Shown one piece after another: positions 19,998 through 29,851 of a stretch of DNA of 64,000 nucleotides. Numbering within the stretch: the stretch's first letter is position 1; every line of letters starts with the position of its first letter. Under the pieces are notes generated by a model, which saw only the letters and a program-made list of their open reading frames with translations, was not told the origin of the DNA and did no database searches. The DNA comes from Streptomyces griseoviridis (GTDB lineage Bacteria > Actinomycetota > Actinomycetes > Streptomycetales > Streptomycetaceae), in contig NZ_CP029078.1 of assembly GCF_005222485.1 (NCBI RefSeq), positions 992,001 through 1,056,000 of the forward strand, read 5' to 3'. Both the position numbers and the translations under genes were made by a program.

Positions 19998-20870
19998 TCG
20001 GCGCTCGGGCGTACCCAGCGTGCGGACCACGAGGAAGGAGATTGGCGTGATCAGGGCTCCGGTGACGAGAGCGGCGACATTCTCGTTCATTTCGAGTCGG
20101 CTGACGGCCAGGTAGAGGAGCGCTCCCGAGGCCACCAGATGGAAGACGCTGGATAGCGGATATCGGATATCGGAGAAAAGCGCCCCAGGTCGGAGAGGTA
20201 GGCAGGTGGGATAAGAATTGAGCACGAAGGAACCGACGACGCTGACGGCGAACGCGACGACATGCGCCGCGAGATAGGGGATCCGTGAGTTCAGGGCGAC
20301 GTCGACGGCCTGGTACACGCCGGTATTGACGAACCCGATCAGCACAGAGGTCACGAACTGCCCGGTCGATGTCGGACGGCCTCGTGGTCGAGCGGCCGGT
20401 CGGCGGGGCGAGGGACCTGTCCCCGGGGCGGGGCGCTCGTCCGTGTCCCGGACCACGAAGGGCGGACGCCGCTTCACCTCGTGGTAGATGCGGCCGACGT
20501 ATTCACCAGCCTCAGGGGCCGGTTGTCGTTGTAGGACAGCAGTCCGTTGATGCCGTAGTTCAGAAGGCGGCGGCTCCCCCACTTCGGGCGGCCGGCGAGG
20601 CGTTGGGGGTTCTGATAGGTGAAGGTGGCCGTGGTGTAGCCGATCCTGGAGAGATGCCTTTGCAGAACCGGTTGGCCTTCGGCAGCGACAGCGTCGTGTC
20701 GACCACTCGGCATGAGAGCAATCGGAAGTCTCCAGCGCCGTCGAGCACTTCCACATCCATGAGGTGGCGCACCAGCCTCGATCTTTCGTGGTTGGGACGA
20801 CAGGAATTGATCCCATACCTGGATGACGCGCCGCCGACGCATCTCTCCGTACGTGTTGGCTTGGTGAAGG
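19998..20870 (-). pseudogene. Bifunctional GT2 glycosyltransferase / GtrA flippase-like gene, broken
   Basis: Minus-strand pieces line up as one GtrB-GtrA fusion of the kind common in actinobacteria. [18 protein letters not shown] and [17 protein letters not shown] (about 20680-20770) belong to the polyprenyl-glycosyltransferase core. After a frameshift come [17 protein letters not shown] and [20 protein letters not shown] (about 20500-20640). The two transmembrane helices that should follow RPLRLV are missing, and the text resumes in a third frame with GEYVGRIYHEVKRRPPFVV (about 20460). A complete four-helix GtrA domain then ends at 19995. The GtrA part alone (start GTG 20477) might still be translated. 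The N-terminal half of the GT2 domain is absent. Confidence 0.7.
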
Positions 20871-20954
20871 GCTGAGTCCCAGTGCCCAAGTCCTTGTAGG
20901 GCGGCCCGGATTTGGCCAGACTTGTCCTGGAACTTCTTCTAGTCGGGGGACGGA

Positions 20955-22175
20955 ATGAGGCGTTCGGCAGGCAGTGATCCGGTAGAGGGCGGGTCGGGGC
21001 AGGTGGGGGCTTGGTCCGGTGGGGAGTTGGCGCGGAGGGATGCCGTCGGTGCCGGGCCCGCGCCCTCGCTCGCGGAGGTTGTCGGGACCGCCGGTGGGCT
21101 GCCGGAGGACGCGGTGCTGTGGATCGCGGCGGGGCTGGCCGGGGCACTGGCCGTGCTGCACCAGGCCGGGCGGGTGCACGGCGACGTGCGGGCCGGGAAC
21201 GTGCTGCTGACGCGGGGCGGGCCGCGGCTGACCGGTGACGCGCCGGGGCGGCGCGCCGGGGCGTCCGGGCCCACGGCCGACATGGTCGCGCTGGGGACGC
21301 TGCTGGTCGCGGCGTACACCGGCGTCAGCAACCGACGGCACGACCTCGACAACCTGCCGGTGCGGCTGCGGCAGGTCGTCGCCGTATGCCTGGCCGAGGA
21401 TCCGCAGGAGCGGGCGACCCCCGCACAACTGCTGGACTTACTGAGGGGGTTGGAGCCTGAGCCGCCTGTCTGGACGGTGGAGGTCGACGACCTGATCACC
21501 TCTCCCGACGGCCCCGCCGACACCGCTCCGCCATCGGACTCCCCCGTCGAGGCATCGCCACGCCGGAAGCCGCCCGGTCTGTCCGGGGCCCGGCTCGCCC
21601 TCGTGATCGTGGTCGCGGTCATCGTCGGCATGGCCGTCACGGCGCTGCTCCTGGTGCCGGGCCGCGACGGCGGCACCCGCACCACCGACGCGCCGGTGAC
21701 GAGCCGACCGACCCGGCTCCAGCCGACCGAGGACGGCACACCGCAACCGCGGACGCCCCCGCAGCAGGAGCCGAGCGAGGAGCAGACCCCCTCCACGGCC
21801 CCCACTGGCCAGGCACCGCCCGCCCCGAGCCCGCAGCGGACCCGGCAGACCGGGACGATCGACGACTGCTCGGGCAAGCCCCTGACCGAGCCCGTCTCGC
21901 TCCTGCTGCTCTGCGGGGACGGCGGGGCCATGCTGCACGACCTGATCTGGACCGACTGGGGTAGCGCCACGACCACCGCGCAAGGTGTCGTCTCGGAGGT
22001 GGTCTGCCAGCCGAGCTGTGTCGACGGCCGGGAGGTCACCTCGGCCGCCACGGTCGTCGTCTCCGGACTTGCCGGCGGCCGCTACACCGTCATGGAGATC
22101 AGGGCCCCGCGGTCGCCGAGCGACCCCGACGCCCACTACAGTCTCGACCCGCTCGGCCCGACCTACCGGGGCTGA
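20955..22175 (+). CDS. Truncated serine/threonine kinase-like membrane protein, probably pseudokinase
   Basis: A 406-residue protein that begins in the kinase hinge region. [17 protein letters not shown] leads to the catalytic loop [14 protein letters not shown] (Asp and Asn kept, HRD Arg replaced by Gly). Where DFG is expected the text reads RLTGDAPG, so the metal-binding Asp is lost. The N-lobe with its Gly-loop and Lys is absent. A transmembrane helix follows (about 217-238, [20 protein letters not shown]), then a Pro/Thr-rich linker and a secreted domain with several Cys. A TTA codon at 21438-21440 implies bldA dependence. It overlies the start of a decayed region and is convergent with the CHAT gene (7 bp gap). 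Confidence 0.7.
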   Translation: MRRSAGSDPVEGGSGQVGAWSGGELARRDAVGAGPAPSLAEVVGTAGGLPEDAVLWIAAGLAGALAVLHQAGRVHGDVRAGNVLLTRGGPRLTGDAPGRRAGASGPTADMVALGTLLVAAYTGVSNRRHDLDNLPVRLRQVVAVCLAEDPQERATPAQLLDLLRGLEPEPPVWTVEVDDLITSPDGPADTAPPSDSPVEASPRRKPPGLSGARLALVIVVAVIVGMAVTALLLVPGRDGGTRTTDAPVTSRPTRLQPTEDGTPQPRTPPQQEPSEEQTPSTAPTGQAPPAPSPQRTRQTGTIDDCSGKPLTEPVSLLLLCGDGGAMLHDLIWTDWGSATTTAQGVVSEVVCQPSCVDGREVTSAATVVVSGLAGGRYTVMEIRAPRSPSDPDAHYSLDPLGPTYRG

Positions 22176-22181
22176 CCCCGC

Positions 22182-25100
22182 TCACACCCCCCACGCCGTG
22201 AACGCCGCCCAGTGCACGGGGGAGGCGAAGGGACGTTCGTCGGTGTCGCGCTCGGGACGGGCATACCGTTCGGTCAGCGCCGCGAGGTGGGGGTGGGCGT
22301 CGGTGTAGCGCGCGAGGCCGGACCAGGTCAGCCACCGCAGCCAGCTCCGCGCCGCGCGCAGCGCGGACACCGGAGGCTCACCGTGGCCACCGTCGACGGG
22401 GGCGAGCAGCTCGTACAGGCGGGTCATCAGCAGCGCCGTCGCCAGGTCGTTCACCTGCCACAGGCTGGTGATCACGCAGGCGGCCCCGGCCTGGAGGAAG
22501 CCGCCCGGCAGCCCGGTGAACTCGTCGGGCGCGTCGATGGTCTCGTACCGCCCGGACTGACAGGATCCCGCCACCACCAGTCGGCAGTGCGGGAGTTGGC
22601 GTCGTACGAGCGCGTCCACCTTCAGGACGCCGTCCGCGAGCGCCAACGTGCCGCCCTGGCCGATGAGTTCCGCGCTCCCGTGGCAGCTCAGGTGCAGATA
22701 CGACGCCTCCGTGAAATGTTCAAGCAGCCACTCGACCGTGGCGTCGTCCCCCACGGCGGACACGGTCTCCCCGCCCGCCGCGAACAGCGCCCGGATCGCG
22801 GCCAGTTCACTGCGCGCGCCCGGCAGCGAGCCGTCGGGATCCGAGACGGCGACCAGCCGTGGCACGGGCGGAGGTGGCCGACCGGCGGCGGCTCGGGAGG
22901 CGGCGTACACCCCGGCCGACGGAGCGAGCGTCAACGTCCCCAGATCATCAAGTGATTCGTCGCTCTCCCCCACCGGCACGGCCTGCAACGGCATCTGCCC
23001 GAGCAGCCCGGTCGGTACGACGACCACCTCGTGGCCCGGATCTTCCGCCAGCAGCCCGGCGAGGGGTCGCAGCAACGGGGCGAGCCCCCGCAACCGGTGC
23101 ACCGCGCCTGGCAGTTCACGTCGCCGCTTGAGCGCACCGGCCTGCTGGACCAGGAACAGCCCTGCCTTCCGGGCCTCCAGGTCGAGCGTCAGGAGCCGGA
23201 CGATCGAGGAGCTGGTCACCTCGGGGACGAACACGGCGCGCACCCCAGCCTGCGCGTCCCGCGGCACCACGAGGACGCAGCTGCCCCAGACCCAGTTCAC
23301 CAGATAGGCGAGCGGCTTCCCGCCCGCCGCCCGGACCACGTCCGCCACCCCGGTCGTCCGCAGAAACCCCTCGAAACCGGGGATCGCTCGGATCTCGTCG
23401 ACCACGGCGCGCACTTCGCGCTCGGCTGCGGCCTGCGCCCCCACGGAGGCGACGATCCCTCCGGCCGAGACGGCGAGTCCGCCGGCCGGGGCGACCCGCC
23501 CCGCGTCCGAGGTGACGAGCCCTCTGGTGGGGGCGGCGCCCGCTTCCTCGACCCCGGCGGCCACTACCCGGTACCGCTCCCGGGCATCCCGGTACCGGCG
23601 GGCCAGCAGCGGATCGACCCCCTCCAGCGCCGCCAGGTTCACCGTGTCCCGCCCGGCCACCACCGACAACTCACGGGCGAGGCCCCGTTCGATCACCTCC
23701 ACCGCACGCTCCGGGCGCCCCGCGCGGGCCAGCAGGAACGCGGCCTGGCGGGCGGTTCCGCGCGTCAGCAGGAGCGCGCTCCGGCGGCCGGCGGTGGTGG
23801 TCTGGGCGTCGTAGAGCGCGTGGACGGCGGTCAGCATGTCCGACGCCACATCGGCCGCGCCGCCCCAGTCCTCGGCCGCCGCGAGCGTGTTGATCGCCTC
23901 CCGGGCGATGGACAGGTGCAGGAACGGAAGGACACGCGGCGGTACGGCGGTCAGCGCCGCGCGTCGCAGCCGTAGGCCCTCGGCGCTCCCCGGACCGTCG
24001 AGCAGGTCGGCGGTCCTGGCCAGGAGCCAGATGGCGCGGCTGATGTCGAGGAGTCCCGGGTGCGCGGCAGCGAAGGTGACGACGGCGGTCGCCGCGGCCT
24101 GGGCGCCGAGCGGGTCGGCGGCATCGCGCTCGGGGGCGAGCAGCAGGTCGGCCAGGTTGCACTGGAGCTGTGACCACAGCACGGGGTCGTCCTCCGGGCG
24201 CAGCCGACCGAGGGCCTCCCGGTAGCACCGCTCAGCCCGCTCCTGGTCGCCCGGTTCGCCGCGCCTGAACAGGAGCAGCCCGAGGTTGATCAGGGAGTAG
24301 ACCCAGTCGACGCGGTTGCGTTCGGGGGAGCGTTCGCCCAGGCCGGCCTGGACGTGTTCGATACCAAGGGTCAGATCGGCGGGACCGCCACCTGGGCGCT
24401 GACCGAGCAGCAGCCCGTAGTTGGTCCGTACCCGGGCCCAGAGATCGCCGTGGGCGCGGCGGTCCACTGTGGCGGCGGCGCGGGCGAGCAGATCGCGGGC
24501 GGACTCCCAGCGCTCGATGTGGTCGCCGTCGTCACGGAAGTACTGGGCGGAGGCGAGGTTGGCGGCCACCTCGGCCCACTGGAGGGTGCCCTCCGGCAGT
24601 CGGGCGAGGGCGAGGTGCAGCACGCGCACCGCTTCGGCGGGGTCGGCAGGACGGGCCGTATGCAGGGAAGACACCAGCAACCCACCGAGCCGCGCCGCGA
24701 GTTCGACCTCCATCTCCATCTCGCCTGTCTGCTGGGCGAGTTCGAGCGCTGCACGGGCGAGCGGGATGATCTCCGGGCTGTCCGCGCCCCGAACCTCGTC
24801 GTACATCTCGTACAGCCTGGCCCGCAGTCCCTGCCCGAAGGCGGCCAGCGCTGCCGCGTAGCGCTCGATCGCCGTATCCACGGGCGTACGGCCGCCGCAC
24901 AGATCCTCCAGCAGCCGTTGCCGCAGCCGCAGCGGCGCCTCTACCGGGGTGCCGGCAACCTCGCGCAGCTCCTGTGCCCCGGCATCGCGTACCAGGGTGT
25001 CGTCGGTGAGCCGGGGGTGTGCCCGCACCAGTTCGGCGAGCCGGTCCGGCATGGTCAGGGTGACGGCGTGCAACAGCTCGCGGACATCGGATCCCGCCGA

Positions 25101-25607
25101 CTCCGCCGCCGCGTTGTCCAGGAAGATCCGGTAGTTGGCCACGGTTGGCGCCCCGTACGACGTCAACTCCGCGCACGCCGCCTCGGGATCCGCCAGGTCC
25201 CGTTCCGTGTCCCGGCTCAGCACGAACGGCAGCAGCCTGCGCGGCAGCACGACCACGTTCCCGCCGAACCGCCCGCTGGCGAAGGCCCCGGCGAGCCGCG
25301 CCTCCTCCACCAGCGCGGCCGCGCTCGCGGTGGCATCGTGCTGGAGTTCCGCAACTGAGGTGGCGAACAACGACGGTACGGGCGTTGCCGTCCGCAGCAC
25401 CAGCAGCGGCGCCTCGACATGCTCCCGGGTCCCGCAGTCGGGGCAGTCCACGCAGTGCAACCCGGGCCCGAACCCGTCCGGCCCGTCGCGACTTTCGAGG
25501 ACGTCGGCACGCTCACGGCTGTCGACGATGCGCCAGACCGGTGCCTGGCACTGCCGACCGCACTGTCCACAACACCACTCGTACAGCGTCCTCGTGGAGA
25601 CTGTCAC
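22182..25607 (-). CDS. CHAT-domain (caspase-like) protein with Cys-rich N-terminus and TPR-like middle
   Basis: A 1141-residue protein. The N-terminal 60 residues carry paired cysteines (CCGQCGRQC and CVDCPDCGT), resembling a CpXC-type zinc ribbon. The middle (about 250-680) is alpha-helical and TPR-like. The C-terminal CHAT protease domain (about 800-1141) has the catalytic His in SYLHLSCHGSAEL and the catalytic Cys in VVAGSCQSGRYE. Bacterial CHAT proteins act as proteases in signalling and conflict systems, including eukaryote-like caspase-type defence. The start is GTG 25607, 7 bp after the stop of a 154-residue partner gene, so the two are probably cotranscribed. Confidence 0.9.
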   Translation of the reverse strand: MTVSTRTLYEWCCGQCGRQCQAPVWRIVDSRERADVLESRDGPDGFGPGLHCVDCPDCGTREHVEAPLLVLRTATPVPSLFATSVAELQHDATASAAALVEEARLAGAFASGRFGGNVVVLPRRLLPFVLSRDTERDLADPEAACAELTSYGAPTVANYRIFLDNAAAESAGSDVRELLHAVTLTMPDRLAELVRAHPRLTDDTLVRDAGAQELREVAGTPVEAPLRLRQRLLEDLCGGRTPVDTAIERYAAALAAFGQGLRARLYEMYDEVRGADSPEIIPLARAALELAQQTGEMEMEVELAARLGGLLVSSLHTARPADPAEAVRVLHLALARLPEGTLQWAEVAANLASAQYFRDDGDHIERWESARDLLARAAATVDRRAHGDLWARVRTNYGLLLGQRPGGGPADLTLGIEHVQAGLGERSPERNRVDWVYSLINLGLLLFRRGEPGDQERAERCYREALGRLRPEDDPVLWSQLQCNLADLLLAPERDAADPLGAQAAATAVVTFAAAHPGLLDISRAIWLLARTADLLDGPGSAEGLRLRRAALTAVPPRVLPFLHLSIAREAINTLAAAEDWGGAADVASDMLTAVHALYDAQTTTAGRRSALLLTRGTARQAAFLLARAGRPERAVEVIERGLARELSVVAGRDTVNLAALEGVDPLLARRYRDARERYRVVAAGVEEAGAAPTRGLVTSDAGRVAPAGGLAVSAGGIVASVGAQAAAEREVRAVVDEIRAIPGFEGFLRTTGVADVVRAAGGKPLAYLVNWVWGSCVLVVPRDAQAGVRAVFVPEVTSSSIVRLLTLDLEARKAGLFLVQQAGALKRRRELPGAVHRLRGLAPLLRPLAGLLAEDPGHEVVVVPTGLLGQMPLQAVPVGESDESLDDLGTLTLAPSAGVYAASRAAAGRPPPPVPRLVAVSDPDGSLPGARSELAAIRALFAAGGETVSAVGDDATVEWLLEHFTEASYLHLSCHGSAELIGQGGTLALADGVLKVDALVRRQLPHCRLVVAGSCQSGRYETIDAPDEFTGLPGGFLQAGAACVITSLWQVNDLATALLMTRLYELLAPVDGGHGEPPVSALRAARSWLRWLTWSGLARYTDAHPHLAALTERYARPERDTDERPFASPVHWAAFTAWGV

Positions 25608-25614
25608 CGGGGGT

Positions 25615-26079
25615 CTACTTGCCGTCGGTGAGTTGGGAGAGCAGAGCCGTCAGCACCCTGGCGAGCGCCGCGTCCTTCAGGGCCCGCTTGTGCACGGTCA
25701 CACTCCACCGCCCCTGAGTGTCCCGCTTGACCACGACCTCGGTCTGCAACAACGTGACGGCCAGCGCCCCCACGGACACGGACACCGGGTCGAACCGTTC
25801 CATCGGCGACCGCACATACTCCACGGCCTCAGCGACGACGCCGTCCCCGCTCAGCGCGAGATACTCCAACGCCGCCCGCGCGACGTCGCCTTCTCCTTCA
25901 CCGGCGCCCGGTTCGACCCCCGCGGTCTCGAGGGCGTCCCTCAACTCCTTCTCGTGCACGGCAATTTCCGTGGCCGAGGACAGCAACCCCCTGTCCTCCA
26001 CCAGCACCGTCAACGCCCGCACAGCCTCCACGTCGGAGAGCGCACGAATCTCGCGTACCTGCTCATCTCGCTGCGACAT
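25615..26079 (-). CDS. Small partner protein of the CHAT protein
   Basis: A 154-residue protein. The start at ATG 26079 (MSQRDEQVREIRALSD) is preferred over longer in-frame options that begin with low-complexity sequence. It has a helical N-terminal half rich in Glu and Val and a beta-hairpin C-terminal half (LQTEVVVKRDTQGRWSVTVHKR, about 105-125) followed by an amphipathic helix. No family was recognised. It lies directly upstream of the CHAT gene with a 7-bp gap, so it may be a regulator, inhibitor or substrate of that protease; this rests on position only. Confidence 0.75.
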   Translation of the reverse strand: MSQRDEQVREIRALSDVEAVRALTVLVEDRGLLSSATEIAVHEKELRDALETAGVEPGAGEGEGDVARAALEYLALSGDGVVAEAVEYVRSPMERFDPVSVSVGALAVTLLQTEVVVKRDTQGRWSVTVHKRALKDAALARVLTALLSQLTDGK

Positions 26080-26190
26080 GAGCCAAGTCTGCTCCTCCCC
26101 GGGGCGTGCGGGGCCAGGTTGCGGGTGAGTCGTCACCACGGGTGGTGCGTCTGTTCGCCGCCGCAGAGGAGTTCGGCTGGATTTCCTGCG

Positions 26191-26853
26191 GTGAGCGAGC
26201 AACTGCCCAGCGGCGGCGTCGAGCTGTCACCCGACGAGATCGAAGCCCTCGACGCCAGATGGTCTTCCTGCTGGAGCCCGAGCGAGGTCGCGCAGCGGTT
26301 GGCCGGGGTCGGTACGCCCTGGTACGTGGCCGCGGGCTGGGCGCTGGACCTGTTCCACGGCAGGCAGACGCGCGCTCATGGGGACATCGAGATCGCGATC
26401 CCGGCCGCGAGCTTTCCCGAGGTCCGCCACCGCTTCCCCGGACACGTGTTCGACGCGGCGGGCAGTGGCCGGATCTGGGAGGACGCCACGCCGGAGGTAC
26501 TGGCCGCGGTGCATCAGACGTGGCTCCGCGATCCGGCCACCGGCAACTACCTGCTCGACGTGTTCCGCGAACCGCACGACGGCGACACCTGGATCTGTCG
26601 ACGCGATGAGAGGATCCGGCTTCCCTACGGCGACCTCATCCACCACACCCAGGACGGCATCCCGTATCTGGCGCCGGAACTGGTCCTGCTGTTCAAGGCC
26701 AAGCGTGCCCGCCGAAAAGACCGATCCGACTTCGAGGCGACCGTCCCCCACCTGTCCCCGGCTCAGCGCGAGACCCTGGCCGAGCTACTCGATCGGGTAC
26801 ACCCGGGGCACCAGTGGATCGCGGCTCTACAGGCGACTGCTGGCGGCAGTTGA
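26191..26853 (+). CDS. Nucleotidyltransferase of the ANT(2'')/lincosamide type
   Basis: A 220-residue protein. The start is the GTG at 26191 (MSEQLPSGGVELSPDEIEAL). The nucleotidyltransferase core is WYVAAGWALDLFHGRQTRAHGDIEIAIP: a GW motif and the pair of acidic residues (DIEI) that bind Mg-ATP, as in AadB-like aminoglycoside and LnuA-like lincosamide adenylyltransferases. Further residues DVFREPHDGDTWICRRD and PELVLLFKAKRARRKDRSDF fit that family. It may adenylylate an antibiotic or an unknown small molecule. The gene stands alone, divergent from the CHAT operon. Confidence 0.85.
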   Translation: MSEQLPSGGVELSPDEIEALDARWSSCWSPSEVAQRLAGVGTPWYVAAGWALDLFHGRQTRAHGDIEIAIPAASFPEVRHRFPGHVFDAAGSGRIWEDATPEVLAAVHQTWLRDPATGNYLLDVFREPHDGDTWICRRDERIRLPYGDLIHHTQDGIPYLAPELVLLFKAKRARRKDRSDFEATVPHLSPAQRETLAELLDRVHPGHQWIAALQATAGGS

Positions 26854-27005
26854 CGCGGAGAGGCCGCCAGTTCCGGGGCCTTCTGGGACGCGGTGAGCGA
26901 GCCGTGCGGGCTGCCGTAGTCGTTCGGCCGCAACGTGGACGCGTGGTCGGAGGCGATCGCAACTCGAGGCATCTCCCTCGGTGGTCCAGGGGGCGTTCGC
27001 ATGCG

Positions 27006-28184
27006 TCACCGGAGCGCCTCGCTGCTCCGGCCGGCCGCGACCACGGTGCGCAGGGGGAACGCGATGAGTAGCGCGACGGCGACGAGAAACCCGCTCACCC
27101 ACAACGGCCCGAGGTTCCCGGCCGCAGTGGTCAGGGTGGTTGCGGCGACGAGCGGTCCGGCGGCTGCGCCGATGTTGAGTGCGGCGGTCGCGTAGGAGCC
27201 GGCCATGGTGGGAGCCTCGGCCGCCTCGTAGAGGATCCGCGTGATCAGGGTGCTGCCAAGCGCGAACGACAGCGCACCCTGGACGAACACGAGGACGAGC
27301 AGCGCGACCGGCCGGTCGGCCAGCACCGCCAGGGCGGGCCAGCCGATGAGCAGCAGCGGGCCGCCGACGGCGAGGACCGACCCCGGGCGCTGGTCGGACA
27401 GCCGTCCGGCGACGGTGACGCCGACGAAGGAACCGGCGCCGAAGAGCACCAGGACGACGGGGACCCACAGCTCGCCCAGCCCGGCGGTGCCGGTCACGAC
27501 CGGGGCGAGGAACGTGATGCCGGCGAAGGTCGCCGCGTTCACCAGCGCCGCGAGCAGCACGACCACGAGCAACCGCGGACTTCCGAGCTGTGCGAGCTCC
27601 GCTCGCAGGGTCGGCCCCTCAGCCGCGTCCTTCTGCCCGCGGCGCGCCGGGACGCCGGTGACGATGCCGATGGCCGCGGGCAGGCAGAGCGCGGCGACGG
27701 CCCAGAACGTGGCTCGCCAGCCGAGCAGGGTACCGAGCACCGATCCTCCGGGGACGCCGGCGACCATGGCCACCGTGGTGCCCGACAGCAGCACGGCGGG
27801 GGCGCGTCCCTTCTGGTCGGCGGGGACCAGCGTGGCGGCGGTCGTCAGAGCAACGGCGAGGAACCCGGCGTTCGCGAGCGCTGCGACCACCCGGGTCGCG
27901 AACAGGACCGGGAAGCCCTCGGTGGCGGCGCCCAGGGCGTGGGCTGCCAGGAACACGAGGACGAACCCGAACAGGCTCGCCCGTCCGGGCCGCTTGCGGG
28001 CGAGCGCGGCCATGAGCGGGGCGCCGACGATCATGCCGATCGCGTATGCCGAGGTGAGCGTGCCCGCTGTCCCGACGGTGACGCCGAGATCTGAGGCGAT
28101 GTCCGGCAGGAGGCCGGCGAGCATGAACTCCGAGGTGCCCATGGCGAAGACCGCCAGGGCAAGCAGGTACAAGGGAAGAGGCAT
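27006..28184 (-). CDS. MFS drug exporter (DHA1, Cmx/CmlA-like)
   Basis: A 392-residue, 12-helix major facilitator. The start at ATG 28184 (MPLPLYLLALAVFAMGTSEF) is followed by the DHA1 family signature GLLPDIASDLGVTVGTAG. Loop 2-3 reads GAPLMAALARKRPGRASL, and helix 5 has motif C-like AGVPGGSVLG. The closest functional group is actinobacterial chloramphenicol or arabinose-type exporters (Cmx, AraJ-like). The substrate is unknown. It is transcribed away from the nucleotidyltransferase, convergent with it. Confidence 0.9.
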   Translation of the reverse strand: MPLPLYLLALAVFAMGTSEFMLAGLLPDIASDLGVTVGTAGTLTSAYAIGMIVGAPLMAALARKRPGRASLFGFVLVFLAAHALGAATEGFPVLFATRVVAALANAGFLAVALTTAATLVPADQKGRAPAVLLSGTTVAMVAGVPGGSVLGTLLGWRATFWAVAALCLPAAIGIVTGVPARRGQKDAAEGPTLRAELAQLGSPRLLVVVLLAALVNAATFAGITFLAPVVTGTAGLGELWVPVVLVLFGAGSFVGVTVAGRLSDQRPGSVLAVGGPLLLIGWPALAVLADRPVALLVLVFVQGALSFALGSTLITRILYEAAEAPTMAGSYATAALNIGAAAGPLVAATTLTTAAGNLGPLWVSGFLVAVALLIAFPLRTVVAAGRSSEALR

Positions 28185-28477
28185 CGAGTGGGCTCCGAGG
28201 CGAGGCGAGGCACGAGAAGGTCATCTCGTCACCGCGGCCAGCCCCCGCGGCACATGTCGTCCGACCGCGGAACACGGCGTGACGACAGGCTGCGAGCTCA
28301 GTGGTTCAGGGGCTGACGGCGTGACCGAAAGCCCCCACCGTGTCTGACTCAGGACTCGACATGCCCCGCACGCTACCCGACCGACACCTGCCAAGGCATG
28401 CCAATTGCAACGGCGTTGACCCTCACGTCCCGCAACGACCAAGCGTGGCCGCGCGGGTACCCACGCGAGGGCTGCGG

Positions 28478-28738
28478 TCAGCCGAAGGGGTCGCCCAGGA
28501 CGCCGTCGAGGCGGATGAGTCCGCGGCCGTCGTCGTCAGAAACCGCGTACACGGTGTGGGTCCAGCCGTGCTCGGCGGCGTACTGCCTGGTCCAGGCGAG
28601 GAGTTCGCCGATGTCGACCTGGTCCAGGATCTCGTACTCGTAGGATGTGTTGGTCGAGCGGTCCCAGAAGTAGACGCGGCAGTCGGCGTGGTCCTGTTCC
28701 CAGGTGGTGTCCCTTGGGTCAATGGTGCGAATCGCCAT
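28478..28738 (-). CDS. Small conserved hypothetical protein
   Basis: An 86-residue protein. The start at ATG 28738 gives MAIRTIDPRDTTWEQDHADC. It is rich in aromatic residues (CRVYFWDRSTNTSYEYEI) and acidic, with a compact alpha/beta look and no signal or membrane segment. Small proteins of similar character are widespread in streptomycetes without known function. It lies 293 bp downstream of the MFS gene start on the same strand and immediately adjoins an MFS fragment on the other strand. Confidence 0.65.
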   Translation of the reverse strand: MAIRTIDPRDTTWEQDHADCRVYFWDRSTNTSYEYEILDQVDIGELLAWTRQYAAEHGWTHTVYAVSDDDGRGLIRLDGVLGDPFG

Positions 28739-29010
28739 GGAGCCAGGCCGTCTCGTCGGCGCCATGGTCAACACGGCGCTGGAAGCCGGACCGGCGGTCG
28801 CCCTCGCCGTCCTGACGACCCTGGCCGCCGCCCGCGCCACCGGCCTCATCCACGCGGGAGGGACCACGGCGTCCGCGCTGAGCGGCGGATACGCGGCCTC
28901 GTTCTCCCTCGCTGCCGCGGTCTTCGCCGTCGCCGCGATGGGCACACTTGTCCTGCTGCCCGCCCGGCCTCGGGGAGACGGCCGCTGCCGGACCGGCCCC
29001 CGGCCCTCCG
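28739..29010 (+). pseudogene. C-terminal remnant of an EmrB/QacA-type MFS transporter
   Basis: The frame starting near 28739 (VGAMVNTALEAGPAVALAVL, then YAASFSLAAAVFAVAAMGTL) corresponds to helices 13 and 14 of a 14-helix drug exporter, ending in LPARP. Everything upstream is missing, and no stop is found in frame before the SDR gene. It was probably truncated by the rearrangement that brought in the small gene on the left. Confidence 0.6.
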
Positions 29011-29067
29011 TCGCCCCGACATCCCGCCCTTGTTCCACGCCGTACGACACCTCTCAAGGAGCATCCC

Positions 29068-29829
29068 GTGACCGCCCGTTTCAAGGACAAGGTCGTCATC
29101 GTCACCGGAGCCGGATCCGGTATCGGCCGGGCCAGCGCCCGAGCCTTCGCCCGGGAGGGCGCCACCGTCGTCGCCGCCGGCGCCCGGCCGGAGAGCATCA
29201 CGGAGACGGTCCGCCTCATCGACGAGGACGGTGGCACCGCCAGCGCGGTCGTCGCCGACGTCACCAGCCCCGAGGCCATCGAGGCCCTGGTGAGCACCAC
29301 CGTCGAGCGCCACGGCGGCCTGCATGTCGCCCACAACAACGCCGGGGTCTTCGGCCGGCCCGCCCCGGTCGGCGACCTTGAACTGTCCTCCTGGCATTCG
29401 GTGTTGAACACCAACCTCACCGGCGTCCTCATCAGCATGCAGGCGGAGATCGCCCACATGCGGGCGCACGGCGGCGGCACCATCGTCAACACCGCCTCCA
29501 ACATCGGCTATCACGGCCGTCGGCCGGGCATGGCCGCCTACGCCGCTTCAAAGGCCGCCGTCAGCACCCTCACCAAGGTCGCCGCCCTCGACCACATCAA
29601 GGACGGCATCCGCATCAACGCGGTCAGCCCAGGCGCCACGGACACCAGCATGTCGCTGCGTCCCGGCGAATCCGACGCCGACCGCGCTGCGCGCCTGGCC
29701 ACGACCGTGCCGATCGGCCGCGTCGCGACGACCGATGAGATCGTCGCGGCCGTGCTCTGGCTGGCCTCCGACGAATCGAGCTTCGTGGTCGGCCACGATC
29801 TCGTCGCCGACGGCGGCGTCACCACCTGA
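29068..29829 (+). CDS. Short-chain dehydrogenase/reductase
   Basis: A 253-residue classical SDR. The start is the GTG at 29068, with AAGGAG 7 bases upstream. Motifs are VVIVTGAGSGIGRASA (NAD(P) loop, TGxxxGIG), HNNAGVFG (NNAG), the catalytic Tyr and Lys in MAAYAASKAAVS with Ser in VNTASNIG, and SPGATDTSM. It ends WLASDESSFVVGHDLVADGG, the usual substrate-pocket and tetramer region. The reaction is oxidation or reduction of an unknown alcohol/ketone. It stands alone between remnants and is followed by a hairpin. Confidence 0.92.
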   Translation: MTARFKDKVVIVTGAGSGIGRASARAFAREGATVVAAGARPESITETVRLIDEDGGTASAVVADVTSPEAIEALVSTTVERHGGLHVAHNNAGVFGRPAPVGDLELSSWHSVLNTNLTGVLISMQAEIAHMRAHGGGTIVNTASNIGYHGRRPGMAAYAASKAAVSTLTKVAALDHIKDGIRINAVSPGATDTSMSLRPGESDADRAARLATTVPIGRVATTDEIVAAVLWLASDESSFVVGHDLVADGGVTT

Positions 29830-29851
29830 CGTCCCGCCCGCGCCCGGCCCA

